Assembly (NCBI GenBank): GCA_019914995.1
Contig: CM034127.1
Coordinates: forward strand, 14,234,269-14,298,268
Source of the DNA: Acanthochlamys bracteata
Taxonomy: Eukaryota; Streptophyta; Magnoliopsida; Pandanales; Velloziaceae
Reading direction: 5' to 3'
Length of the DNA: 64,000 nucleotides
Shown: positions 41,341 to 53,479 of the stretch, one piece after another
Layout of the letters: every line of letters begins with the position of its first letter
Numbering within the stretch: the stretch's first letter is position 1
The notes under the pieces: model-generated
What the model saw: the letters and a program-made list of their open reading frames with translations, nothing else
Database searches by the model: none
Told to the model about the DNA's origin: nothing
Position numbers and translations under genes: made by a program

Positions 41341-41981
41341 GGAGCTAGCAAGCAGCAACTTTACTAAGGTCTGTGATGCATGATTTTCATCTTTGTAGAT
41401 GTTTTTATATTTATCAAATGTCTTTATTTTATCAAATTGCTGTACTATGCTTTATCTGATGTTTGATAATTTCGCTTTTTCATTTTGTGCATTTCCTTTT
41501 TTTCTTTTTCTTTTAATAAACTTGTTATGCATTTATATTTGAAGAACTAGATAGCTATTGAGATTCTATGTGCTGTTCCTAAGTAAAACATAAGTTCTTG
41601 TTCAAGATTTGTATGTTCCATTAAGTTTGTTTGATCTGGTAAAATTTTCAAACGTCTGGTTCTATACATCACTCGCCAGATTCTAGTCACTAGAAACCGT
41701 TGCAATTAGGACTAAGCTTTTGAGAGCAGAATTTTACTATAGGTCAATGTTATTGTTATAAGTCCCACAGTAGTTTGAAGATATGAGCTATAGAGACTTG
41801 ACTAATTTAGCATCACTTTAGTTTCCCTTGGGCATGACTATTGGCATGCTTGTAACATTCACTTACAAAACAGAAGTGGAAAAAATAAAAGAAGAATGAA
41901 ACTGAGAGAGGACGTTGTCTTTCCCGAGAGTTACGAAGAAAGAAGTATAAAACACTGCATCGCACACCTAAATATGTCCTT
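41341..41981. other. Spacer between the candidate ncRNA and PAL
   Basis: This is T-rich, weakly structured sequence without open frames of note. The last ~150 bases are probably the PAL 3' UTR (minus strand). Confidence 0.5.
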
Positions 41982-44900
41982 CTAACATACTGGAATAGGA
42001 GCTCCATCCCATTCTTTCAAACACTCAAGCAAAGGATCAATGAGCTTGCCTTGGTTAATAGCCACAAAGACCTTGTCACACTCCTCACCAGGTGATCGGA
42101 TTTTCTCACCAGTAAGCAGCTCAGTGCCCAGCTCCTTCCTCACAAAGCGATACAAGGGGTATGACCGGCACCTCTGGATCCGGTTTGCAATTGCAGGCTT
42201 CCCTTTTTCAACTGCAACCCTTGCAGCCTCAACCTCCTTTGGCAGCAGCTCCTTGAGCTCCTCCTCAAATGCTCCAATCTTCTGAAAGATTTGTGAACTC
42301 ATCTCCTGATCCTTTGCATTGATTGCATGCTCAACAAGCACCTGCCGCATCTTCTGCATAAGCGGGTAGTTCTTGCTGCATGGATCATCGGCATAGGTGA
42401 ATACATACTCCTGGTCAACTGTGGTGTTGAGAGCCTTCTCAGAGAATCTTGAAAGCTGTGGTTCACCGTTAGGAGCCACAACGAGCACCTTCTTGACAGC
42501 CAGGGAGACAGCATTCTTCACTGCATGTTTCAGGTTCTCCTCCAGGTGGCGGAGATCAGCAGCTTGGCAGAGGGCTATCATGTATGTTGATGACATGAGC
42601 TTAAGGATGTCAATTGCCTCTGCTGTCTTCCTTGCTGATATCAAACCCAGTGAATTAACATCCTGGTTGTGCTGCTCTGCACTTTGGACGTGGTTGGTCA
42701 CTGGATTAGCAAGAAACTGGAGCTCAGAAGTGTAAGCAGCCATGGCAATCTCAGCACCCTTAAATCCGTAGTCAAGACTTGGGTTCCTGCCGCCAGTCAG
42801 GTTAGAAGGCAAGCCATTGCTGTAAAAATCATTGACCAATTCTGAAAACTGAGCAAACATGAGCTTCCCAATAGCAGCCAATGCGAGTCGGACATTATCC
42901 ATGGCAACCCCTATAGGTGTTCCTTGGAAGTTTCCGCCATGCAAAGCCTTACTTCTGGAGACATCAATAAGTGGATTGTCATTGACAGAATTGATCTCAC
43001 GTTCAATAGACTTAGTAGCAGCGCGGAGGACTTCAATCTGCGGCCCAAGCCACTGTGGTGATGTCCGGAGAGCATATCGGTCCTGCTTTGGCTTCTGTAG
43101 CTCGTCCAACTCATGCAGGCGTTTTGCTTCCTTGATAAAAGCACTTCCGTCGAGCACATGCTCCATGATTGCTGCAGCTTCAATCTGACCAGGATGGTGT
43201 TTCAGCTTATGTGTAAGGTGGTCAGTGTACTCTGGTTTGCCATTCATTACTTCACAGAAAACTGCAGAAAGGACTTCTGAGAGGAGTGCTAGTACATTGG
43301 CATCAAATAATACCAAAGAGGCAAGGCCGGAGCCAACTGCTGTACCATTAACCAATGCAAGGCCTTCTTTTGGCTGCAAGTCAAAGAAATCACATGAAAT
43401 GCCGGCAACTTGAAAGGCATCGGAGGCATTGAGGAGACGGCCATCAGGTGCCATTGCACGCGCATTAGGGCGGCCAGTTAGGAGGCCAGCAATATAGGAA
43501 AGAGGGACAAGGTCACCGGAAGCGGTGATGGTTCCACGTAGTGGGAGGCGGGGTGTTACTCCAGCATTGAGGAAGCCTGCAATGGCTGAGAGGATGTCAA
43601 ACCGTATGCCTGAGTAGCCCTGCAAGAGTGTATTCACCCGGACAAGCATTGCTGCTCTGGTAGCTGCAGCTGGAAGGGTGTTTCCAGAGTCCGCTTCACC
43701 AAATATACCAGCATTCAGAAACCTGCATTTAGAAAGTAATTCTTGCAGGTCAGTCACGGTCCATAATTCATCTAGGTATAGGCTTGTTCTATGTGCATGA
43801 GATGGTAATTACTGAAATCTCTCTACATAGTAAAGCACATAGTAGTTCTGCATTATCTTCAGTGGAGATAGAACTGGTTTATGTAGTTCATCTCTGAAGT
43901 CGGATTACAGATTTGGATGAATCCATTGGATCTATAGTTGAATTGGTTGAATAGAATCAGAACTCGGAAAGAAAAAAGAGTGGACAGATGGACAAGAATT
44001 AAATGAGGAGCAGGATAAGAAACTTAAAAGAGTGGTGTCGTTGCATACGTTCAGCAGCTTCGGAGCTATTAAGAAGCGGCAGGTTTTTGTTGGTAGTGGT
44101 GATAACTATCAAGTTCACTGAGTGGCTATTCAAGATAAGTAAACAGGTGAGATGTGCAAGTGATAATAACAGGTGGCCTCCGATTGGATGCCCTAGTAAA
44201 TACTCTTTCAGTAGACCACTGAGGGAAATGGCATCGCTTTTACACTGGATTTATTACTCTTTGGGACTGATGACTGGCGCATTTTCTCACACATTCTGTG
44301 GTGGCTATTTCGGTTGGTTTCAGAAGCATCATCAAGTATGTTTATGAATTAAGGGTCAGCTTGCTAATTCTCATCCTCAAATACTATAGATTTTTTCCCC
44401 CCTTAGATGCTTGAATCCTCCATATGATTGTGGGTATGCTTGGCTTGAATTTCTCAAACTCAAACTCTACAGATTTAAGTTATATTAGTACATGCCTTTT
44501 AAGGATCAAGGAATATAATCGGTTCAGAGTTTAGTGGTTCACTTTATAAAGTTATAATTATTTTGTAGGATTATCGAGCACTGCCTTCACGTTGAAAGTG
44601 ACGCTCTTTATACTAGCATATAGACATGGGGAAGTGATTTACAATTGACACCTAACTGCATGCATCAAGTTTAATAGATGTAATTAGCTTTTGTATATAA
44701 TCGTGGCCGGTGAAACTTGATCTGTTGGTATCTTGTTTAAATTTGTTGCTGAGATAGCGACCCACGTCTTCACCTCTGTTGGTATCTTGCTGAATGCTAA
44801 TAGCCTAATGGTAATTATTAGCCTTTTTAGGTGCCGTAGTGCTTATCATTATATATCAAAATTTTATTTTAATTTTTAATTTCAAAAATTTTTTACAGTA

Positions 44901-46038
44901 TTTTTTAGCACTCTCGAACTTCCACTCGTAGGACTATTGTTGTCCAATTCAGAGAGCATCTTTGTTTTGAATTTGTTAGGTTGTCCTATCTTAAACTTTG
45001 TCTGGTTACTGCTAGTATATGTTGGGTTGGTAGATTTACAATTTTATTTGATGGTAGGACCCGACAAGTTTTGGCATGTCAGTCCACCAATTTGAAATCT
45101 ACCGCTTTGTTTATTTATTTTTTTTTTCATTTCTTAGAAGAAAATTTTACTCCTACCTACCACAACAAGATCTGGCCTAGCTCATGTGAAGAACAAACCA
45201 AAGCCTTATAGAAGTAAAACTAAGAACTATGCAAAAAGCAGGAAAGTACAGAACTTAATATTCCGACGCAAGTCTAAATTTCCATGAAAACTAGGGCCAA
45301 GTCAAGTATTTATTGAAGTACTCCAGCTTACTGATGACATGTATAGATGTTTGCTATGTAGTTTCTGAATAAATGAATTTTTCCTGTGACTAAAAAAATG
45401 ACTCTTACTTAATTTCCAGTCGCGTAGATCTTGAGGAAAGTAGGTTAGCAACAATTTAATTCATGCCCACAGATAATTCTTTTTTTTCTGCAAGATGTTC
45501 AGACAGATAGTTTCAGATTGCTTATAGTTCCTAGAAGCTTATGATTCTATTAGAGAAAATATATGAAGGCATTAAACTGGTAGATCACTAGGCCAACTTT
45601 ATGTGCTTAGTTTCAGAAGTAATCTACAGAGATAAAAATAACTCTTCTGTTCATCACTCACCTAATGAGCTCCTTTTGTAGGGCACCACCTTCCCTTGTT
45701 CTGCGATGTGATGTGGCGCCGAATCCGGTGGTGACACCATAATGGTCACCACCTTTTCCCATGCTTTCATTCACCCAGTCGCTACTGGCCTTCACCCTTG
45801 GCTTAGCCTCTTCTGCAAGCTCAACGGTGGCACCACCAGCAGCAACTGCAGCTACCTCTGCAATCCCCAGGTTCGCTCCTTCTAGCCTGACAGCTGCCTT
45901 TCGGTACTTCTCTACCATGTCCTTCACTTCTTCCCAGTGGCTCCCTGCCATCTTCTTTGCTGCACTCCCCCACCCTAGCTTATCCTCCTTCACCTCCACA
46001 GCATGTCCATTCTCCACCGGCTTTACGCAGAACTCCAT
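41982..46038 (-). CDS. PAL: Phenylalanine ammonia-lyase
   Basis: Two exons in transcript order, 46038-45662 and 43722-41982, give 705 residues, the normal length. The enzyme deaminates L-Phe to trans-cinnamate, the entry step of phenylpropanoids (lignin, flavonoids, salicylate), as a cytosolic tetramer. The single intron splits an Arg codon in [13 protein letters not shown], the conserved PAL intron position. The MIO electrophile forms from the Ala-Ser-Gly triad in [17 protein letters not shown] (~193-195). The catalytic loop Tyr is in [15 protein letters not shown] (Y~100). Other signatures are [35 protein letters not shown] and the C-terminal [19 protein letters not shown]. The intron is long (1939 bp) and holds no recognisable gene. 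The C-terminal third (e.g. [16 protein letters not shown]) differs somewhat from the commonest eudicot PALs, so this may be a more divergent paralogue. Confidence 0.98.
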
Positions 46039-46230
46039 CTTAGATATATATTAAGAACAACAAACAACAAGAGACAGAAACCAGAATATCAAAATCTTAT
46101 AGAGAGCACGAGATTGTTATGAGTTCGAAAGACTAGCTAAGCTTGAGTAAGAATGAAAGAACGAAAGCAATGGTGTTGTTTTGAAGTAGAGGAAATCTAG
46201 TTGAGTTTCCCCTGAGAAGAGGAGAGTGGG

Positions 46231-46380
46231 GAGTAGATTTATATAGAGGGGTTTGGTTTGGCGGAGGTTAGTTGAAGGAAGATCAGGACCGTTGGATTGG
46301 TGGGGAATTCGTGTTGTTGTGGTATGGGGGATAGCTAGCTTCGACGTGGTTGGGTGGTTGATTACTGCCCTATCTTCTCT
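46231..46380 (-). promoter_or_regulatory. PAL core promoter: TATA box and AC-type elements
   Basis: On the minus strand 'ctatataaatc' (46236-46248) lies about 200 bp before the start codon. C/A-rich motifs of the type 'ccaaacc' (near 46250-46260) and 'cacccaaccac' (near 46346-46356) resemble the AC elements through which R2R3-MYB factors control phenylpropanoid genes. The matches are approximate. Confidence 0.45.
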
Positions 46381-46442
46381 TCTTTTCGTGTATTTATAAT
46401 TGATTATTATTATTAACTTGTTTTGCAATATGAACAAGTATT

Positions 46443-46482
46443 TAAATTCTATGTTGTTGTTGTTGTTGTTATTATTATTAGT
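46443..46482 (+). repeat. TTG/TTA trinucleotide microsatellite
   Basis: About six TTG triplets are followed by several ATT triplets, in the spacer upstream of PAL. Confidence 0.8.
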
Positions 46483-46540
46483 ATTTGTTTGTCACACTCA
46501 CTCGCTCTTTCTTAGATTTTGAGGGGTGGTTGGTAGGAGA

Positions 46541-46776
46541 ATGGAGAGCAAGGGAAGGAGAGGTGGAGCTTCATGTAAGCCTGTCGTCATCTGTCTAGCT
46601 GTTTTTTTCTTTTTGTATTTTGTTTCTTCTCTTTTTATTGGAATTTTTTCTTTTGAGCTTATGCGATAACTTCTTGAAAACTACTAACTTGATCTATTGA
46701 TTTTTCTGGAGTTCCAGCTCATGATCCGGTAGTGTTGCTATTGTATCGGTTTAGGCAAATGCAACGTCGTGTATAG
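46541..46776 (+). CDS. Possible 30-residue microprotein in two exons, divergent from PAL
   Basis: An ATG at 46541 opens MESKGRRGGAS, a GTAAGC donor follows at 46575, and an acceptor ('gttccag') ends at 46717. Exon 46718-46776 continues in frame to a TAG. The joined product is 30 residues, strongly basic, ending LYRFRQMQRRV. A GT-AG intron of 143 bp with good consensus ends is the only support. I know no family for it. It could be the first part of a longer gene whose later exons I did not find, or chance. Confidence 0.3.
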
Positions 46777-49204
46777 GGCAGTTTCTGCCAATCAACTTGA
46801 AATCGATACAAGTTATGTCCAGTTAGGCATGTTCTTAACCTTACTGTCCAAAATCCATCAGTTGAATTGTGCACATAGGGCAATATGAACGAGCTCAAGT
46901 CATAATTAAGACAAGCTCAATTTGCAGTATTTTGGAAATTTCCTACTTGATTCAGTTAGGTCGAACCATCTGGTTGGGGAGGGACTGACCACCTAACCAA
47001 CTTTGTACTCCAGACATTTCCTAATTCTCTAGGATAATTAGATCAACAGTGGAAGAAGATACAATAAATGGAAGTCTTTTCATTAATTCCTTAATTAGCA
47101 ATGGCTTAAGAAACAAAATTGATTATTGTGTTCCATGGATGTTAGCTTAATTTTTTTTTAAGATTATTACATGTGGGCCTGCAGTGGGGTTTGCTCATCC
47201 AATTATGTATGAAAGAATGGAACTCTTGACTAGTTAGTAGCTTGTATCTAGGAATTTTCTACATTTGAGAATGTAACATGGTCTAGTAGAAGGGTGGTCT
47301 CTTCCATCCAGCATCACTTGTCTTCCACCGTGCACTGTCATCAACCTCTAGAACGTATCCTATTAAATTGGCAATCTTGTGTAGCTTATGGAAAATGCAG
47401 AAAACGTTCATGGTATTTTTGTTGTTTTCTTGTTCAAACATCGATGAATAAAAGCATTGAAATGCTAAATCAATAAGAGTTCTGCTCCCCTTCATGGCTT
47501 ACCCTTCTCACCAGAACTTCCATGCATGTGAGTCTAATCTAACTATATAGATTGATCCCAGTAACCTACAGCAGTCTTATGCAGCAATTGAAATATATTT
47601 TAGTTGGTCAATGAGTGTTCCTATATGGTATGCTTGTCAAATACCGACATAGTATACAACACCAACTAGTAAATATTGGTAAATGTACGAGTTGGGAGCC
47701 TTGGAAGTGTAAAAATTACTTCCTATAAGATGAGGAAAGTGACTCCAGAACTTGGCAATGCAGTTTGAAACTAGAGCATCGACTATCCTAAAGAAATTAT
47801 GTGAACCCCTCCAACTTCCTAGCAACTAGAGAGGAATTCGTTCGGGCGTTTTCAGATTCTTTCTGAAATTTGTTTACTTCCTTTGAAATTATAAGAGGGC
47901 AGGTTGCATATAGGGATGTGACTTCTGTTGGATGTTTGTTGGGTGCCATTTGGACGACCATTTGCATCATGAACATCTGTCTTATCTTTCATGTGGCCAA
48001 TTAAAACCTTGAATCGGCATATGAGATGGCAATTCAGCTAGGATGACGGAAGGCACAATTGGCTTCGCCATACTGTACATAAAGGGTTAGTGAGATACAA
48101 GCAATATAATATTTTTTAAATTATTCACATCGTCAACCTATAAAAATTTATGCGGGCTTGTGTTTATAGGCATATAGTCTGGACCATGCAAATTTTCTAT
48201 GTTGTAAAATATGAAATAATTAAATTTCATCCGACAATAGGTTGTTAGTTCTGGAATGTATTTCCAATTACTTCTCGTCGAAGGAAAATGCAAATAGCTC
48301 TCTATGCAGTAACGCTGAATTTTCATGGAAAACTGTGCTTGTTTATTGAATGAGTTGAATTGTGTCAGGCAATCTTATGAACGTAATGGAAGTTAAAGGT
48401 GCGTAGGAGGTAAATTGCAAATGTTTCTCGAACACCTGCAGCAAAGTTCAATGTAGGAGGTAAGTAGCAAATATGTACTGCTTATTTTATGCTATGATTG
48501 ATAAGGATAATAACCCTACAGAAAACTTTTTTTGGAGTTAAAACAGGAAGCAGCTTTCACTAGGTGGCACACTAATGTATTGATGCACTAAATATCTAAC
48601 TATATTATGAGTTATATAGCAAGCACAAGAAATCTGAGTTATCCAAGTGACGGAAAGAAGAAGCTGACATTAGGTATGCTGCTAAACCTTTGTGCTTATA
48701 AATTTATGTTGTGGAACTGTTGAAGCTAAATTATTCATTTAGTATGAGCTATTAAGTTGGTAAGTAGATTATTTAATGAACATTCAGGAGCAAAGATGAT
48801 TAAATTAACAAGGAATAAAAATTTGTCAAATTGTTGTTGAACTGCCACAAGTCATGATCGTCACCAACCGCTTTTCCCATAGTTGTTAGGTGAGAAATAG
48901 TCTGGAAAATTTTGCGGTCAGCTAGAAGAAACCTGAAAAATAGTATGAGAATATGTATTTCATTTGGCTGAAGCATTTTTTATAATTCTTATATTGCTAT
49001 TGGGATGCTTGATCTGATTATATTTTTATATAACTTACTATGTATTCAAGCTATTCTAGACTTTCTAGTTGGTAAACACGCGTTTCTAAGTTACAAATCC
49101 TTTTGATTATAGCATGCATTTCATTAACGAATCTATATCTTTATCTTGTTGTACTATTACTGGAGGCATTTGTGAAAACTAATTCAAACATGCTGGTGAG
49201 TTTA

Positions 49205-49435
49205 ATAGGGATATTTGAAAGTGATTATGAAATAAAAATTTTTTGAAATAAAAAATATTTAAATTTTTTTCAGAAAACGAATTTTATTTTTTTATCTAAA
49301 GAATTATGAGAATAAATAATAATAAAATTTTACGTAGAATTATTTTATATTTAAATAAATTTTATAAAATATTATAAAAATTTTATTAAGAAATGTGAAA
49401 TTAAAATAAATTAAAAATGGAGCTAAATTTCTGCC
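49205..49435. repeat. AT-rich stem-loop (MITE-like) insertion
   Basis: The inner edge 'gattatgaaataaaaattttttgaaataaaaaatatt' type sequence matches the insertions at 20755 and 54110. The interior is A/T-rich. Confidence 0.45.
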
Positions 49436-50113
49436 AAACATAGACAAAGTCGGTGTTGAAAATTGGATTTTTAAATTTAATCATTATCTTAATTTAGTTT
49501 GTTGTTATTTTATATTTTGAAATTTCAGTTCATGATAACTGGCTTTCAAGCAACCAATCCATTTCATGTTAACTCCAAATTATATATAGTGGTGGGTAGG
49601 TGGGAATGAAATGCCTCCACCAAATTTTGAGCAGTCTGGTTGTTGGGACCCTAGAAGTAGAAGTGCTTGTGGGAGTTGGTTTCTTACTTTTGATGATTTG
49701 GTGTTGTTGAATTATCACCAACTTAACACTCTTTTAATGATCAAGCCACCAGGATCTGCTGCTATCCGAGGGTATAATAATATCATTAGAAAGGAAAAAG
49801 AAATGATTCATACATATAGAGTAATGCCGGACTCCAGAATTTCTTCTAATGTTCATCAAATGAGGTACTAATGAATTACAATCCCAATGTAAGCAGCATG
49901 CCTTTGCTAAAAATTGAACCTCATCATAAACTATTGAAATACTTCATGCATAACAGTTCTTGCACGTCTGATGTACGCTGATGTACTGTGTTATTTTCAT
50001 GGTCTGGGACTGGATCAAGCGTTCAGGACACCAACTTTTTAGATGAAGGCAGCTGGCAGTAAACAATTTTTTGTTGGATTGGTTTTCAAGTTTGATTTGT
50101 GTAGTGCCACTAA

Positions 50114-50361
50114 GTGCGTGTTTACCAATACCCTAAACTCCATTTTTTTTAAACTCATTTTTAACATAAAATATTTACAAAAATTAAAATAAATTTTTTT
50201 ATTAATAAATTTTTTTTAAAATTTAAATTTAAAACTTACTATAAATATATAATTAATATAAAATTTTATTTTTTATTAAATATTTTAAATTTTTAAATTT
50301 ACTTTCTAAAAATTCTACTTCATCTAAAAACTTCACTTCACCCCACTTGATAAACACGCAC
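50114..50361. mobile_element. Tourist-like (PIF/Harbinger) MITE with TAA target duplication
   Basis: The 248-bp element starts GTGCGTGTTTACCAA and ends TTGATAAACACGCAC, an inverted repeat of 15 bp with one mismatch. It is flanked on both sides by TAA (50111-50113 and 50362-50364), the 3-bp target duplication typical of PIF/Harbinger. The interior is AT-rich and non-coding. Confidence 0.85.
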
Positions 50362-51344
50362 TAACCACCTTCCAAAAGCCATGTAGGCGTCGAAGCTTTT
50401 ATTGTACCTGATATACAGAAAAGAACCTTGCTATGGTCTACAGGTTACATGTGGAGGGCTTTTCTGGCACCTTATTAGTTTCTGTAAGGTATACACGTTA
50501 CATATCCTCTACTTCATCACTGGTCCATACTCCACAGAAAAAAATATATATACGCACCACAGAGATTTTTGTGCATCCAATGAAGAAAGAGAGAAGATGT
50601 GAGCATTGTCGTGAAAGATCTGTGCTAATTCAGGTTCACTTATTCTACCAACCTTCATCACAAAACAACTTATGAATGCCATCTTCAAATGTTGGGCTCC
50701 ACGCATGACATGGAGCCATTTCCTTCATGTTTATACAAAGGTTGGTAGGTAGAGTTCCCTGTCAGAGTTTGGAAAATAGAATCAAGTCTAAAAAGAATGC
50801 AAGTGTCGATGAAGAAAGTGAAAAGGCTATAAAAAATAGTTAACGTCGTTGAAGTTAATAAAAAGCAAATCATATGAAAAGACGCATATACTGCTGGTTG
50901 TAATTGTCATATGTTGCTTTGACCTCATCCTACGTGCTTTCCAATTTCTTTCCAATTTCTTCTTGTACAAAGTCTGTCGTTTGATTTTTCATTTACAAAA
51001 TTCTTTCTTCACGAACTTCTTTATTCTTTACAATACGTTTACAAGAGAAGGATTAACTGTTTGGAAGTTCTCAAGAGGAGATTCTGAAGACGTATAGAAA
51101 TACATATAAAAAATATTTTATTTATTTAAAAAATAAGTTTAATTTTTATTTTAAAAATAATAAAAATTATTAATAAATTTTATAAAATATTATTAAAAAT
51201 TCATTAAAATATAAATTAAAAAATATTCTTCCATAACTTACTTCCAAACGCTGCCCTTCATTATGGCTTCCAGCACAAGAAGGTCAATACCTGTCCTCAG
51301 CCACGCTGATGAAATTGAAGCGATTGAACTTCTGAAAACAGATT

Positions 51345-51600
51345 TTGGAGGTGTTTGGAATTGCTTTTTCCAAGCATTTTTGTTTAAATTTTTATTTTAT
51401 ATTTTTTAATATATATTTTATAAATATATAAAAAATTTATTTAAAAATTTAAAATATGTAAAAAATTTTATGAAATAGATCTTTTTATTACATATTTTTA
51501 TTATTTTTTTAAAAATAAAAAAAAATATAACTTATTTTTTAAAAAAAAAAAAATAATTTTTATTCTAAAAAAATTTTATTTTATAAGCACTAATAAACAC
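51345..51600. repeat. AT-rich stem-loop (MITE-like) insertion
   Basis: The left part 'gtgtttggaattgctt' and the right part 'aagcactaataaacac' are inverted repeats with a variable middle. The inner right edge, reversed, matches the left edges of the copies at 20755 and 60585. Confidence 0.5.
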
Positions 51601-53308
51601 TTTTGTAAAGTCCGCACATTCCATAGTTTCCCACTGTAGTTCTCAAAGTACTACTGCGAACTTTAAGACATTCTACAGGATGGTTAAAAAAGTCAGAAGT
51701 GATTTCTACACGGAACACTTTCTTCTTTAGAATTTTAGACAAACAAGTTCAAAAAAGAATGTCGAGAGTCAGTTTCCTTACGTAAATAGACGTCACTAAG
51801 AAATTATTTGCAAAACAAAACACAATGCCACCTACCACGGGACTGGACCGCGTGACGTGAGCACAAAATAATGCGTCTTCTTTTTATTACGAAAGTAATT
51901 TTCTGATAATAATTAGTTTTTCAACGAAAATTATATTTCCTAAGCAAAATAAAAAAACATGGAACATTGGCTAAAAACCCAAAAGTCTAGCAAATTCAAA
52001 ATTAGCCCACCAACAACAAAGATTTATACGTATTGGCTTTGACAAAGCAATTTAATCCTAAACATTGTGGCAAGGTGCAGTGGCTACTTCGTCCAGATCA
52101 AATCCAGTTCCGAATAATTGACAAATATTTAGCACTATGCTGACAAACAACACTAGTTTTCTATAGTTTGATAACATTATGTTAATGAAATATACTTGAA
52201 TATGTTCCCTGTTGATGTGTTTCAAGCGTTTACTTCTGAGAGTAGTTGTTTCATTTCTGTTCCAGTATATGAATTTCATTAATGCCCATATTAAGGTGAT
52301 TGATTTGCTTAGATCAAAGCTCTAGGTAGAGTAGCTACCAAAGAAGTACCAACTCTATGTCAGGTATCAGTTTATAACACTGCATTCAGAAAACGTGATT
52401 TAGAATCTTTTTATGAAACGTTTTACATTACTTACCAACTTTTAAATTTTTTTTATATATTTTCTATAATATTTAGATAATTTAGTTAAAATTTTAAAAA
52501 TATACAAAAAGTTTCGGTAATAAAATTTTTTGATTACTTTATTTTTAAAATTTTTTTAAATACTATTTTAAAATATTTTATTTGAAAAACACTCCAAACA
52601 TCACACCTCCGCTTTCTTATTTAAATTACACCAAATTTTACTTTCTTAAATTTTAAAATTTATTATTTACAGATTGTAATTATTATTTCAAACTTGCTTT
52701 TCATTTTTTTGTCACATAAAATTTTACTATAACGTTTTATTTTAATTATATCTCATTTTACATAAAATTTTACTATAAAATTTTATTTTAAATTATAATT
52801 GAATTTAATTATTACTTCACGCTTTGTTTCTATTATACGTAACTTTTTTATAAAATTTTACTTTTACAAAATAAGGCTGGAAGATTGCACGACCCCAAAG
52901 TAAAAAGTACCAGAGACGGCTGCTAAGTTTTCCTAGGCCAGAGTTAACAAGGCTATAGCAAATCCAAAACGTCGGCCTTCTTAATTGCAGGTCTGGTAGA
53001 TGTAGAAACAATGTTCCAGTCCAGCCCAAGGTTGTAGACGACATTCAACAGTCTTTTAACTTCAAAATTTTTATCATATTATCCAATTCTTTTATGATAC
53101 ACAGTTCTTTATAAAAAGCAAAAAAGCTTTTTGAGGAATTAAAAACGAAATCTGGTAAACGGAATCTCAGTTCTCCATACTCGAAATAGAAATGATTGCA
53201 AATCTCCAAAACGGCGACCAACTTTGCTATCAATTACAAATGTACAACACTCTAGATACGTATAGTTTTTGTTTTATATAGATAGTTACATGAAATTAAA
53301 TATGTTTC

Positions 53309-53479
53309 CTATACACGCGGAGGAGGTTGGGTGCCCATCGCCATTGGTGGAGCTTGTGGTCCGTAGTAGTACTGCTGACTTTGCTGTCTGCGGTAACGCC
53401 GGCTCATCAGGTAGCAGATGATCAGAGCAATGAGCACAACGATGATGAGGAATGGCACGGAGATCACAATGTAACGCAT
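53309..53479 (-). CDS. Small single-span membrane protein (56 aa), paralogue 1
   Basis: A 57-codon frame encodes a short N-terminus, one hydrophobic span (about residues 4-25, SVPFLIIVVLIALIICYLM) and a basic stop-transfer cluster SRRYRR. A Tyr/Gln/Pro-rich tail QYYYGPQAPPMAMGTQPPPRV follows. A splice acceptor (intron end at 53487) lies 7 bases before the ATG and a matching donor at 53758, implying a leader intron of 272 bp. It is too short for most gene finders. Its tandem paralogue at 54880-55047 keeps the span, the MSRRYRR motif and the YYYGP.APPM.GTQP tail, which strongly supports selection as protein. By the positive-inside rule the basic tail should face the cytosol. I do not recognise the family; function unknown. 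Confidence 0.8.
   Translation of the reverse strand: MRYIVISVPFLIIVVLIALIICYLMSRRYRRQQSQQYYYGPQAPPMAMGTQPPPRV

Larger units (their letters stand above)
46777..53308. other. Long spacer without recognised genes; MITEs and AT-rich insertions
   Basis: I found no protein family over these 6.5 kb. Open frames at 47283-47495 (-), 49611-49871 (+), 50433-50675 (+) and 52817-53044 (-) lack motifs and splice support. The region holds AT-rich insertions (about 49205-49435, 51095-51250, 51345-51600 and 52380-52600) and one clean MITE (50114-50361). Confidence 0.55.

Noticed and set aside
42040-43413. Plus-strand frames opposite PAL
   Set aside because: Antisense shadows of the PAL exon; codon structure and conservation belong to the minus strand.
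44003-44347. 114-codon plus-strand frame in the PAL intron
   Set aside because: No recognisable domain; it lies within the long intron and has no promoter or leader signals I could support.
47283-47495. 70-codon minus-strand frame with WKTSDAGWKR
   Set aside because: Faintly like a retroelement RNase H motif, but too short and without flanking support.
49611-49871. 86-codon plus-strand frame beginning MPPPNFEQSG
   Set aside because: A tempting ATG context, but no motif, no paralogue and no neighbouring exons; kept only as spacer.
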